A stretch of 64,000 nt of DNA from Phytoseiulus persimilis (taxonomy: Eukaryota > Arthropoda > Arachnida > Mesostigmata > Phytoseiidae). The translations under genes were made by a program, and so were the position numbers. Every line of letters begins with the position of its first letter. The first letter of the stretch is position 1. Shown in pieces: positions 1 to 12,880 of the stretch. Location: contig CM075102.1 in the NCBI GenBank assembly GCA_037576195.1, forward strand, positions 51,208,745 through 51,272,744, read 5' to 3'. The notes under the pieces are model-generated. The model was not told the origin of the DNA. It saw only the letters and a list, made by a program, of their open reading frames with translations, and did no database searches.

Positions 1-73
1 TCAACTATATTGTGCATTATGTTCATTCGGAAAATTCTCATAGGGTTCACATATTCCGGCGACTCTGGTCCCT

Positions 74-1509
74 TCAAACCTCGAAACTCTGGCCATCGAA
101 GAAGTTCATCTGAATCACATAATCGACACACTGCAAGAGAATGTTGCGTTCATGTCTTATGTCCTTCGCTAGAAGTTTCTCGAGGAGCGAAAGTTTCCGC
201 CGATTGACGGGTTGGCATTGAAGGCTCTTTCGTCGGAGACTCTGCTTTCTCTGATCGTTTGAGATCTTCGCGTGTACTCTATCGACCAGCGACTTAAGAG
301 TCTTCCTGGCATCAGCCTCGATCGCTTCCTGTTCTGATGATCGCTTGCCCTGCAGTCCGCCTTCAACCGGATCAGGCGCAGAAGAAGACTCTGTTTTCGG
401 AGTAGAAACGCGGTTTTCTCCGACTCTCGGGATCTTTGGTGAGGTTTCGTCCTCCGAGTCAGAGTAGCATTGCATTAGAGCACGCAGAGCTGTGTTGTTG
501 CCTGCTGGAATATTCTGGCTGCACTCTGGCATACGGATTTCATCGGTGTCGGATATGTTGTCGTTTGAAAACGACTCATTGCTCCTCTTCGATTCCTCCT
601 GGGGCAGACCTCTGAATCTCGGTACGCCACAACTCTGCTCCAGTACCCGGCTCTCCGCCGACGGGCTGCCTTGCTCATTCTGAGTCGGCTTCCCTCGACG
701 TCTTTTCCGTTGTCGATTCCTTTGCGAAGCTCTCGTCGTATCGTTGCCAATCCTGCAAGCGTGAGTTGGCCATGAATTTCGGGAGGCATGAGTAGCATCA
801 TCGACGACGATTTATGCCGCCCTGGAAACTTACGTTCTAGTTGGCGCCTGCTGCTCGAATTTGTTTCTCTTGTTCCGGTTCCCGCGAACGTTCCCCTCGT
901 GGATGACACCTTTCTTCTCATCTACCGTGGTTTCTGTCTGCGCCTTTGAACGAGGAAATCTTCTACGACGCTCGGCGAGATACTCCGCTATCTCTTCAGG
1001 ACTCTGTTCCAAAACCTTGGAGGCTAGGTGTTTGTCGTGGACTAGTTTCACGTGGAGATCGACCTAGGGAACATGGGGCATGTGAGAGCAGGCTCTCACG
1101 ATGAAGGCCGGGGCCGCAAACTAAACAGAAAATAAATTGAGCTCACCAACTGCTGAAGGGAAGAGAATCTGCAATGCGGACACCGAACATGGAGTGAGAG
1201 GTGCTCTTGGAGGTCTTCCCGATTGAAGAACACCCGGTCACAAGCTTCACACAGAAAGTCGGCGTCAACCTTCACTTCAGGGATTTCTGCCTCGAATCTC
1301 CCCCGTCCTCGTCCTCGTCCTCTACCGCGTCCTCTCCCACGGTGTTGTCCTCGGTGACTCGTATTGCCGTTCCGCCACTTGTTGTCACGCTGAGTGGGCG
1401 GATAGTGCGCGTTCTCTGTTTCGGAGGCAACCGATGGGTTCACCGACGCGGGCTCTCGTTGGAATCCAATGGGTCCTTCCTCGGCTCTAAATGGGTTGTG
1501 CAGCACCAT
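74..1509 (-). CDS. NUFIP1: NUFIP1-like snoRNP assembly and RNA-binding protein (3 exons)
   Basis: Exons on the minus strand are 1509-1147, 1063-834 and 752-74, joined at GTGAGC/CCCTAG and GTAAGT/TTGCAG with matching phases, giving about 423 residues. The N-terminus has a GR-repeat tract (about residues 57-71). A C2H2 zinc finger follows (C87, C90, H103, H107), then a second C-x2-C / H pair (C110, C113, H125, H130) that crosses the first intron. Residues 142-158 (SPEEIAEYLAERRRRFP) match the conserved NUFIP1 peptide that contacts the 15.5K/SNU13 protein. The C-terminus contains KLSLLEKLLAKDIRHERN followed by LLQCVDYVIQ, the family's conserved tail. In other animals NUFIP1 is a nuclear protein that scaffolds box C/D snoRNP assembly with the R2TP complex and also acts in ribophagy; that role is inherited from the family. 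Start is the first ATG of exon 1. The stop lies 74 bp from the window edge, so the 3' UTR is cut off. Confidence 0.85.
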
Positions 1510-4500
1510 GTTCCAATCGGGCGGGTAAAGAGCTCGTTTCAGACGTACAGTTTCGTTTGAGTTTGTAGCGCGGGCCGGAAGAAACGATCGAGTTCCAAAG
1601 AGTAGCCATGTGCACTTGTTTGTTTATTTTGAAACGTCGTCTGCTAAGAAGAAGCACTTTTAGAGCTACTGGTGGCCCGCGGCTCGCGGAAAGGGGAATC
1701 CGCGAGAGGCAAACGCTGTGCCTACTGTCTACTGTTCACCCGTGTTCTCACAAATACTTCAAATATCAAATTCTCCCTGGTCCCCGATTTTCCAGAGACC
1801 AACGATTTCAACGATACAGGCAGGCGCCAGTTCGAATATTTGGATTTCATAGTACCCTTCACGATGAAAAAGTCGTACTCTGATAGATGTTAACGTCGAC
1901 AAACTACCCTCCCGGCTCTACGAAGTCGAGTTCGCGCCGGCAACGAATTTGGCTGGCTGAGCCAGTTGATATAGCACCCCTAACATCAGGTCAATGGCGG
2001 CGTCTCGAGGAAGCCGAAAGTTAACCTAGTCTCTTTTGCTTCGGAACCTGTATCGAATTGCTCGAGTTTTTATTTGTCCTCAACTGCCTTTATTCGAGCT
2101 CTATTTACAAAAGGGGGATTCTCCACACTGTCAGCGTATCTGTAGTGTCGATGGTGGCAGCATCGGCGTCAGTGGTGATGGTGATGGTTGGCTTCCCAGA
2201 GGATCTTTTGTGTTTCAGCGCAAGCGATGAGCTGTGTACCGAGACTACAACGCGGTCTGCTCTCTTTCATGTCTGCGGGAGCGAATTTTTGCCTCATGTC
2301 AGCGCCACGGAACTAATTGTGAAGGAAATGCAGGAACTGACCGCATTCGTTACTGGCAGAAGTTTGCATCCGTTTGCACCGACGGCCGCTGACGAACATG
2401 TGCCACAATCTCACAAGTCAGATCATGCTGGAACCTCATCGGGTCTCATCGCTGTGCACGTACTCTGTCAGCTCCGCTTTTCAGTTGAGATACAAGGAGG
2501 CGTCATATCCGTCCGGGTTGGAACGTGGGCAAGAAATCTCCTCATCTGGAAGCATTTTTGTCCGAGCTGCTCAAGATGCCAAAAGATTCTCCGTTCCCCA
2601 TTTCCCGATTTCCTAGATTCATCGCAACTATCCCGTCTCGTTTCATTCCCAGTTGACCCGTTCTCGATTCGGGAGCGTAATGCGCAAAGGACGCCATCTG
2701 AGAGCTAATGGTAGCAAGATGACTTGTTTGGTTGATGTCGTTGTCTCTGGTGGAGAGCAGGATGACATCAAGCCATGACAAACGTCACCCAGATCTCCCA
2801 GGACACACAACATCAATAGTTAATGTATTCACCCCTTTGATGATCCGCTCATAGCGGCTGCATCCGTAGATCGATGGGTCGCTCACACAACCATCCCAAA
2901 TTATGGATTATAGTCGATAGAGCGATAACAAGCGAATGGAGATATGATGACACCTTCGTGTGCATGATAATTTGGTCAAAGAGGACTATGAAGTGGATTT
3001 CTCGTGTTTGGATGTTTCTCGGCTCTCGTTGGTACATCTTCCCATTGTGCGCCGCTATTCCCTCCGGCATCAGGGAGGCTGGCGGAGAATTTTTTCCAAG
3101 TATTAGATGAGAAAGTCACCATAAATGTCGGCATGATCGCTCGTAGCCTGCCGAATGCAGCAGCATCGAGTATGGAGTAATCTACCGAGGCCAGCAGTTG
3201 AGCAACTGGCATGAAGACAAGAGCAATCATCTCTGTTCTCGACAATTGCATATTGGTGTAGTAGAAGCTAATCGTTCGATCTCCGCTTCCGTTTCGCCAG
3301 GGCGAACGTACCCGTGTTGTAAAGCTCTCTGACGCTTTGCCCAAGCGTTCAAAGTCAGGAAGCTTCGACGGTTGCAAATGTCAGCCCAAGTTTTTGGGCG
3401 ATTCGTTAACCCGCGAACGGACGAACGCATCAGCAGAACAAGTCGAGATTTCCACGAGAGCGATACAGTGAAGCTCGGCTGACTGAAGTCGCCGCCAGAC
3501 TGTGAGCCCTCTCGGTACGATTGAATCGGAGCAGACTCTCCGTTTCATGGGCACGATGTTATCCATTGTGACCGTACTGCGGAAACCATTGACGAGGAGT
3601 AATTCGCTTTTCAAAATCAAATCTTCCTAAACTTCACGCAATTTCCCAAGCAACTGAATCCCGAGATTTACGAGACAGAAACACTTGAATGTCTCAAACC
3701 TATTCGTAAATTTATACGGCTTCTCGCCAATCATACCTGAGGACAGGATCATTTATTTGAAAACTCGACCCCCACCATGGTGCAAGGTTACACCAACAAT
3801 CTTGGAAGCGGCTGTCTAAGCAAGCGAGATTCGGAGGTGTTGTGTCGACAAATTGGCTACAGTTGAAAATGTTGCCGTGGGGAAAGCGAGTTCAAACATC
3901 TGGATTCGGAGCACAATGCGGGGCGACACAGAACATCAATTCACACCGTATCACTCCGATTCTATTCAAAGAAGTAGCCGCGCGTCATGAGTGGGACAAA
4001 CTGAGAAGAGGAATCGTGCGATTCCCGATGCCGCGACCGCCGGCTTACGTGCCTGAACCGTTGATCAAGACAGCCATAATCGGGAGCTGTTGCGAATGAA
4101 CGCGAGGGCTTGACAACGAAGCCGGGACAACACGACCTTTGAAGGTCCCCTGTTTGTTCCTTTCTCTCCTCGCCTCTCCAACTGTCTGTGTCTCTTCGAG
4201 TTGTCGAATGATTGGTCTATAAAGTTGAGAACCAGTGTCCCAGATTGAGCTCAATGCATATGTGATTTGTCACCTGAATGGAGCGTCTGGCTAGAGCAAA
4301 CCAAGTGAAAAAGCATTCGGGGCCTATCGGATGTCAGCGACTCGTATTCTTCAACGACAGGGACGGCAGCAATCCAGAGCTCTCTCGTAAACTTGCAACA
4401 TGCCCGTCGACTCCGCCTTGACTGTTTTGTTGTTATTCTGGTGAGGCGTGAAGTCGGGAGTTGGATCGCGAGGAGCCAACCGGGGTTCGTTTCAATAAAT

Positions 4501-7500
4501 AAATCACTCTATTAACGACATTGAGAAAAACGCTGCGTTCTCCGCGGCTGATTAATGGATTCGCCATTCTTCCGTCTCGTAATGATTCTCCAACTCCGGC
4601 AGGTAAAACGACACCATCTCTCAGAGCTATCCTGCCTGAGCCACCGAGGAGAAGGATCGAACTCAGCTAAATGCGAAAAGCGTCCATCGGAAGTCCCCGG
4701 TCATCCTCTGTCAGTAAACTGGCTTCTCAAGAAATGTGTGAGCAACAGCAGAATCGACTGCTGCGTGGACTCGCTCCGTCGATCGGTGCTTCGCGACCAA
4801 TTACCCGAAATACTCGCGGAGAGCGCGTGTTTCGTTTTTTCGGCTCTCTCGGCCGTGCTAGCGGGCTATCCGGAAACAGGGTTGTTTGTTTTTACAACCG
4901 TTTGAGTGCTCTGGGCGGCATTCGAACGTTTTCCAGATAACCAAGGTTCACTCGTTTCTGGTGTAAGTCGGACCATTCCTTCGACATTGAGTCGTCAACT
5001 CCGTGTGAGTTTTCAGAACTTGCTGCACGCGGTTCGATTCCATGCGCAGGGACCCCGAATAGAATATCGGTGGCGGCGGCGAGGTTCGTGAAACTGCAGT
5101 CATCGAAATGTGCATCCCGCCCCCTGTCATGTAAATTACGAGAAGGTGACAACTCGGCTCCTTCTTGCTCCGTGCGCTTGACTGCCGCACAAAACCAATG
5201 CGCACACAGACCCTGGTGATACATCGCACCGCCAATATCCATCACGATCGCGGCACGCAGCCACCCGACCAAGCCGCATGCTGGCCGGCTTGTGAGATCG
5301 TTCAACAGCTCGATTCTCTCATGCGGAAGCGAAAGACCCAGCAAATCAAGCTACATATCGGGCAGAACCATTCCTGAGCGCGGATGTCTGGCTAGAAGAA
5401 CCGAATCCTCACTAGTACGATCGTCCGCGTGTCTCGATTTAATTTGAGTGCTCTATGGGAACCAGAGCGCTATCGGACAGGATATCTGGTGAGAAACAAT
5501 TACATCAAGAACTAGAAATTATCCCTCGCATGTCAGGTGCATTGGCGATCGCGGCGGCGTCTGATGAAAGGCCTGCCTGAAATCTGAACTCGGAGATTCC
5601 GACTCGATCAAACCGAACGCAGATGCTTTGGGGCGCTACGGAGACCGTGTTCGAGCGTTCCGAACCCCAGTTCGGTTCTCGCGAGCTATTTGTTTTGCTT
5701 CACGCAAGTTGCTCGGGCTGCAGCAACCTGGGATAAATCGGTCTAAAGAGCTTGTTCTCTGCCCATCCAATGTACGGAGCTCTCTGCTCCGAACGAGAGG
5801 AGCCGAATCGAGTACACGAAAAAGGCTGGCCCGACACACCTCCTACGGCCACAGAGAACGACGATACAAAATTCATTCTCTTAGGAAGCGGCACTGCCGG
5901 CCAGAGACACCAATCATTATCCTCCGGATCGTCGGGGCTGTCCCTTCATGTCACAAACCATTGAATGCTGGCGATTAATTCTTCCTCAGTGGGTTTCCCT
6001 CTGCAGGATTTTCGCAAGCGAGTCGGAACTTTCGACTGGAACGATTATCGTCGTATGGTTTTCGCACGAGAAGAATCGGGTACGACATGAGCTGTGACAG
6101 GCCAGGAACTGCTCTGTTCGATAAGGTTCAGGGGTCACAGAGTTCCGTCGTTGCGTGTGTCGATTGGAGCAGGACATCTGTTCAAGAATGTCTCAGTTGT
6201 GCCGACGGAGGTTCCAGAGGTCCGATTCTCCTCGGGAAAACATCCATCGAACGCTGCCCAATTATTATATCGCCGATGAACTCTCCAGGGCTCCCTTGCT
6301 ATTTCAAGGTAGATGACATCTTGACTGAGGATGATCAAAATGTCGAAAGCCCGTCAGCAAAGGAGAGTAGTCTCCGTTCGGAACAAGAAATTATCATAAT
6401 GCAGTCACTCAGAGTGCACTCTCAGAAATCTAGATTCCCCAGAGACGCGAGCCGAGCAAAGCAGCCGTCTCCGTATCTCCAATCTTTAGGCGGAAGTTGC
6501 AAACTTGGAATTTCAAAAGTGCCCGCCACCAAGGAGCTGAGGAGCTCACGATCAAGGAGACAGCGAACCAGTGATCCAGTCCGTCATTCAGCCAGCCAGC
6601 CAACCGACCGAGCAAGAGAGCGAAGATCTAGAGGCACTTAACTTGGCTCTGTTGGCGCCGCGCTGCAGAATCCAGCTCGCAAAGGGGAAGCCCTGCTCTG
6701 ATGGAGTCGCGTGCACTGGATTAGCGGCACCCGGTAAACAATACCGGATCAGACGAGAGATGTCTAAGTGCTGTACTGTCTCTTCACAGCCGTACGCTGG
6801 GCTCTGCTCCCTTTCTGTGACTACCTTTCTCAGGCGCCGGAATAGAATCTCGGCGATGAGGACAACCGCACTCGATCGAAGGCAAAGCCTCACTGAGACG
6901 AAAACCTTGAAGCACGCTTTCCGATGAGTTTTCTGCATCAACAATATCAATCATAGTTTCGAGCGGTCGCCTCGAGGAATGCTCAAATCTTCGTCTCTCG
7001 TCTCGTTTGCGCTGCGCGTGATGTCCTTCCCAAAAAGAAATCAGAACCAATGCACAACTGTGCGTGACCAATGGCCACAGAAAGAAAGTTCGCCTGTCTG
7101 CCAGCCTGCCGCTTAGCTGGGTCTCTCCCCACAACTGGTTTGCTCATACACGCGACATAGCGGCATAGTAAAAAATTCGTGATGCCTCATTAAGTGGAGA
7201 TAGATGGCTTTTGGATGTGTACACAATATAGCGATATGTGAAGCTCTTAGTGTAAAGCAAGCAGCGGTCCGAAGCAAGCACATCCGAGCTGTCTTGTTCT
7301 TCGAGCTCCGGTTGGGCTCGTAACGGCTTCGCTCCGATGTGTCCAGGTTAAATTTGTCTAATTATCGGGAGCAGTCAAGGAAAAAACTCCCTTTTGCTTG
7401 AGCGAGTGTCAAAAATGAAATTGGAAGAAATCTCGTTATTTTAAAGATGTCACAGGGTCTACAGCGGCACAACAGACGCGTTCTACGACAAAGATGGCTC

Positions 7501-9409
7501 ATGTTGACGTTTGGCCGAGGACAGCGAAGGTCAAACGTGTACCTCCCAGATCAGAGAGTTCGTATTCTCGTGTTTTTCCATCGATGTGAGTCCATGACGA
7601 GGGCAGTCGAAGTATTGGGTTGACTCTGATAGGCAGGCTGCTTTGTCGAACGTCACTAGATCTGATGTGAGACACCAGCCTCGCATAAATTTCACGGCGA
7701 CCGCACTCCTGAAGCGAGACAGTCAGGAGAACAGCAACTCTCTCATCTGCTGCCGCGGCAGGAGGCTACCGGCCAAAATTACATTTATCTCACGTTGCTC
7801 CAGTTGCGATAGCTCGTGACACACTGCGGGAATTCGGCTCTATCAGCGGAATACATATTCAAAGTCAGGTCGCTTTCCGTGATAACGATTTCGCTTGCGC
7901 GGCTCGAATGGAAACTCGTTGTTCTCAAGAGAAGTCGTTTCATCAAGTGAGCACTGCCCTGCTACCCTTGAGAACGGAGAAGCCGCGGAAGTTCTGAGAC
8001 TCCCGGGTGTCCTACTATACTAGGAAATCATCTTTTGTATCTACGCTGTCAAGTCAAGACGGGTCCTCCCACTTCAGTCGGGACTGAGGGCGTGAATCCT
8101 GGCGCAGAGGCCTTCCGATGTTTTATGAGACGATGGTGGTGTCAATTGCACGCCGAGCCGGGGTCTTGTCCAGAAGACTGTTCCCTCCCTTTGTAGGGCT
8201 CCGCTTAAATGTCGGCGCTTGATCCAAGAATGTGGAGAGTTTCATTAAACTGCAGTTCAGCTTTTTGGGGTCCCTGCGGTCGACTCTTCTTCAACCTATT
8301 TTCAGTCGACGAGTATCTCAGATGGTTCCTTTGAGGTTCACCTCGGGATCTTGGTGATTGGTCCGAACTGGTTTGATCGCTACACTCGGAAACGAGATAT
8401 CACAGCCAGCACCCTCATTCAATCATATTGTCGGAGATGCATCGCTCTCATTGAGACGCGTTGATTGAAAGGAGTCCAATATCCGAGAATAATTGTACGA
8501 CGATAGGGATGTCTACATTGCGCCTTGTAACACGGAACCTCATCCGAAGCTTTAGACAGCCAGGCGTGCACATGAGAGTACACGTGCAAACGGGGGAAAT
8601 TCCGTAATACCGGAATCGTTCAGCCGTTGATGTCGTCTTCGGCAAATGTTCGGACGTGGCGCTATTGCCCACCGAGCGTTGGGGAGAGCTGTTTTAGGAA
8701 GTCTACCCAATGCAGGACTCTTAGTCTTGGCAACTGAGAGCTCCCGAAGCTCGACGCGAGAATGATATGCAGCTCCGGCGAATTCGAGGATCTCGAAATC
8801 CTGCAGGACGCCTCAACAGATACTCGCTTCCCGCAGTGCAGTAACCACGAAGTCCAAGAGACTGACGAACGACATCAAAATTAGACGAAGAGTCGAGGAA
8901 TGGGTTTCCCCAGCTTAACGTTCTCCACCACCTTCGGGGAGTTGATTGATGCGGAGCTCGGCTTGAACCCGTCCGCCAAGTCGCCGAAAGAATCGATATT
9001 AGAGATCGAAGCAATCGGGAGACTCGGCAAGTCGAGCTCGCAATTCTCACGTGAGCTCCCAGAGGCAGAAAACAATTTGACTTGAACAAGCTACCGGATT
9101 CATCCTTCCAAGAACTCAAAAACTTATTCGAAAAGCAGTAAAGTGGCCAGAACGACGGCAGGGAAAACAATGTTGAACCAATTCCATGGATGTAGAATGA
9201 ATTGGATCCCAAGTGGAGAGCGTCCATGAATTCGGCATTCGGTACATACATCTGTATAGCTTGCTCCAGAACACGGCAAATCGAACTTTCAATGCCGAAG
9301 AGGTTGTTCAGCAAATGAACGATACACCCCACAGAACTCTGGAAGTGGAACGGGTCATTTTTTTTGCATTGAATATAGCATGGACACAAAATAGTCACCA
9401 CAGACACAG
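1510..9409. other. Long stretch without a supported gene
   Basis: Several open frames of 60-228 codons occur here on both strands (for example 2058-2708 plus, 4892-5344 minus, 6087-6641 plus, 8721-9407 minus). None shows a recognisable domain, and most overlap an equally open frame on the opposite strand. A short minus-strand frame at 8881-9093 has serine/proline-rich, coding-like composition and could be a terminal exon of an unknown gene, as could the minus-strand frames at 2976-3620. AATAAA occurs twice near 4494-4503 on the plus strand, so a plus-strand transcript could end there, but I could not build one. Between 7140 and 8440 there is no frame above 60 codons and no obvious repeat. Confidence 0.5.
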
Positions 9410-10009
9410 TTAGTAAATGTTCGGAGCGCGTATCTGTCTAAGACGGGTTACAATTGTACGACCCCTATGAAAAATCTTAGGGTGATGGAAAGCGCTGTAG
9501 AAGATGTACGATTGAAGCAATTTCCTTGGGTGTGGAGCCATTCCGATCAGATCGCATGAGCCTCTCGGGTCGCTGCGATAGAATCGGTTTTCCGGAGTCG
9601 GATTATAAACACCGCTGCCATTTCTGCCGGAGAGAACAGCGGACGTGAGCACACGCGCGTTGAGTTCGACCCACAGTTTCTACCTCTCTCGCAGCACGTT
9701 GGAGAGGGACCCTGATCTCAGACTTATACGAGTCCGAACTGATCCAATAGCCATTGTAGTGTAAGATTTCGGAAGTTCAAGTTCGTTCGGTCGTGAGATC
9801 GGCAAAACCGTTTGTGAGCGAATCTGGTGAGTGAATAGATAGGAGTCTTCAGAGAAACGGCAATCCACGTTGTCCTGTATTGCTGTTTTTAAAGGAGCGA
9901 GATCATCTTCGGTGACCATAAGACGCCCGTCGTTCGACTTCCCCTCGGGAACATGCTCTTCATCGAGATAGGCATAAGGTCGATACAGCTCCTCGTGTTC
10001 CTTAAGCAT
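9410..10009 (-). CDS. Unrecognised two-exon gene (3' part)
   Basis: Two minus-strand frames join cleanly. The exon ending at 9684 stops before GTAGAA, and the next begins at 9623 after CTCTCCGGCAG. The codon split AG|A keeps frame and the second exon runs to a stop at 9410. The first exon reads from an ATG at 10009, but the same frame stays open upstream to about 10080, so more 5' sequence or another exon is possible. The product (about 179 residues) is acidic at its start (EEHVPEGKSNDGRLMVTEDD), then serine/arginine-containing, and ends in a basic aromatic tail. There is no signal peptide, membrane segment or domain I recognise. It could be the C-terminal tail of a larger protein. The splice-consistent frame is the main evidence that it is real. 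Confidence 0.45.
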
Positions 10010-12880
10010 TCCTCCTCGTGATTGTGAGTGCCTTGGATGCGCCGCTGTTACACCATGTTCGGGGCCCGCAGATCTTTGTGGGGCCGCGAGTCATCTTCGA
10101 GTCTTCTGCCCGCTTGTTGCAGCTCGTTGCTCGAGGACGAGGTCGCGACATATCTCGAGTGCGCATGCGAAAACATGAGAATAGGAGAATGCGTATCCGT
10201 GAGCTCAATTTTCAAGATAATATGGGGGTGCCACAGCAGCTAAGCTTTGAAATCCCGCGCCCGAATCTGATGTTGTTGAGGCGAGCAGACGCTCCTGATT
10301 TGGAAGCCCGTCCGCCCTCGAACAGCAACGTTATCAGCTGGAGGTCTTCAAGCTAGCTCATGTGAACGGTTTATGTGTGACAGCAGACTGATTACAGTTG
10401 GAAGACTTCATGCATGGCCAAGTCATCGAGCAGTACTGACCCCTTCTTCTATCCCTGTTGCGAGAGCCCCAGGAGAACGGTCACGAGAACGGAACGTAGG
10501 TACGCAGCGGACATGGAGAGGGGGTTTTGAACCTCTCGCTGGCATTTCAAATATTGGTTTGATGAGCACGTACGAAATGTTGGCAAGACTTCGAACATAA
10601 TGATCATCGGTGACCCCTAGTCTGACAGTGATCCCTTGTGACTCTCTTCGTTGCGTTACGTTGCTATCGTCCCGGCTCGCAAATACACCCCGAAGAAACT
10701 TCGAGGTCTACAAGGTAGGAGAGGATGTTTCTCATGGTTCTCCTGATGTCACTTTGCCTCATCGCCGATGTGTTTGGATGATGATTTCACGGAGTGGACT
10801 CACCCCGTCCGCGACTTGAGAACACTCATACGAGCCGAAGCTTTCAATTTGAAACAGCGTTGATGTATCGAGCAAATCTCAACTAATGGATTCTATCCTG
10901 CTGGAGTTGGAGTAAAAACCCATCCATTGAGACCTACCTGGTACACCCGAGAAGCCGCCGATGCGAAACTGGATGCCGCCGGGCGATGGAGCTGCGAGGC
11001 TTTTCCTCAAGACTCCTATTCTGGTCTCGAAACCGGTGGTAACGTTGCATCTATCAGCAACTAAAATCAGATTCAGGCGAACACGATGAGATTCTTTACC
11101 GGTTCAGCGCGCTGGGCATCTTTTTGCGCAGCTGACGTTTCCTCCGGTCATAGAACATGAGCACCTTCAGTTCGTCGGTTTGAGAAAAGATTTCGGTACA
11201 GGTTACGCGATTTTAAGGGATTTCGCAGGATCCCTACTCGTGACGAACTCATATCGGCTCACTGCACAGTATTGCCGAGGTCCGTTTCAAAATCAGCGCT
11301 CTTTTCAGGAGCCCAGTCTTCAAAAAAAAACGGAAAGTGGTTCAGTGAGCAACAAGTGTTGGGCAGAATTCCGAGGCGGACTCTGCTGATTTCGCTCAGC
11401 TTCAATTGGTGTTGAGCCACTGATATGAACTCGGCTGCGGAATGCCACCGGTAGGAGAGCTACCAGTCGAACATCCTGCTTCGTGGAACAGGGTCAATCA
11501 AGAACAGTTGATTGATTGATTAGAAAACAGCTGTTTCTCGAGCTTCACCACGGTCGTAGGTCTCTGAACGACCGGGGTAGTTCCTAACCCCCAGATCGGT
11601 GTCCCACTGGATCTGCTCACGGAATCTATCCGTCGGTGGGAGAGGCAAGGTCTATTTCTCAACTGAGTCGTTCTCGGATCAACAGAGCGTTCGTTCCGTT
11701 GTCTCATGAAGGCATTATGTAAATAATGTGGTTGTGGAATTCAAACTTCTATCAGTCTCCGACACTCCATCCATGCCGCTCAGCGGCTCGACACGCGACT
11801 GAGAGACAGAAACAAGCAGGTTTTGTTCTTCTTCCTCGACTGTTCGGTGATCGGTTTCGGGTGGAAAGACCATCTTGAGAATATTTATACTTTTCCTCAG
11901 CCAACGTCGATCCGTTGAGCCTCCTGGTGGTCGGAAGCTGTCTCTTTCCTCATGCTGGAAACCTTGATCCGCATCTGTTTGAATAGCTTCTCACAATGGT
12001 CGGTTGACGGAGCCAAATCGTGATTCGTAGCTGCTTTCAATTATTGTAGGCTCTTGATACAAGAGCCTCCTGGATTGCAGTTGTCTTATGGCTCGTCGTT
12101 GATCTTCGGCTTCCAGGAGTTTTTATAACTGTTCAGCGGCTTGTTTTGTTTTCTCAAGCACAAAACTTCACTTGAACGTCATCCCTTCGAGTAGGCTAGC
12201 TCTCGTATGCCGTTCGACAACTGATTCATACTCACGCAGCTATTGACATGGCCTCACGGCAGCCCAAGATCGCTCTATACTGGGGTTCATGTTCACGGTA
12301 TCGGGTTGACCAGAATTACTGATGTGTATGGGTTCAGAGGAAAACAGTTCAGGCATTGTTAGTTCTCGCTTTGAAACTCTTTCCCAGCCTGATATGTATG
12401 ATGTTCTTGGATTGGTTTCGGCAGTGGTTCAGCACAGCGTCCAATGGGGCGTCGTGATCTAGCACATTTCACGGTTCTCCCTGGTTAAATGTTGCTACAT
12501 CGATTCCGCAGTATCGAGCGTACTGTTCGGGCGAACATGGCGGCTGAGGTCGACACAGCCAGCATGGACGAGCAGCAGTGGGAATATTGGCGTACGAGCC
12601 GCCCGACGATGCGCTTCTAGCGGCTCTCCCTCAATTATGTGGTGTGAATCAATGGTGGCGATGCGGACGGAAGCTGAGTCATCATTGGAGTCGGAGTGTT
12701 CACCGATTTCTGTGCTAGCGGTATCGCTCATTTTCCAAACCCTCGTACGATCGCGGGATACGATGGAGAAAGATTCATCGAGAGAAGCGATCTCCGGCGA
12801 ATTTTCTCACTAGGTTCTCCTGTGAACGGCTCTAATATTGATCCAAATTTCAGTCGTAAGGTACCATCATCGACAGGACC
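10010..12880. other. Gap with one possible divergent first exon
   Basis: No gene can be defended here. The most gene-like item is a minus-strand frame at 12495-12731, starting MSDTASTEIGEHSDSNDDSA, which begins 150 bp upstream of the Argonaute start and could be the first exon of a divergently transcribed gene. No downstream exon was found. Plus-strand frames at 10018-10356 and 10373-10819 have no recognisable content. A short perfect hairpin (GGCTCTTG-ATA-CAAGAGCC) lies near 12050-12070 and is probably chance. I see nothing else in 11400-12490. Confidence 0.4.

Noticed and set aside
2058-2708. 216-codon plus-strand frame
   Set aside because: It has no recognisable domain, an unusual composition with valine/methionine runs from a TGGTGATGG repeat, and partial openness of the opposite strand.
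5025-5050. GGTTCGATTCC, a tRNA B-box look-alike
   Set aside because: The flanking bases do not form a T-arm stem, and no A-box or acceptor stem is found at the right distance.
6087-6641. 184-codon plus-strand frame
   Set aside because: It has no family resemblance and a biased basic/serine C-terminus typical of chance frames in this base composition.
8721-9407. 228-codon minus-strand frame
   Set aside because: Composition is arginine/serine-rich in the last half, where other frames are also open. The more coding-like frame at 8881-9093 overlaps it, and no domain is seen.
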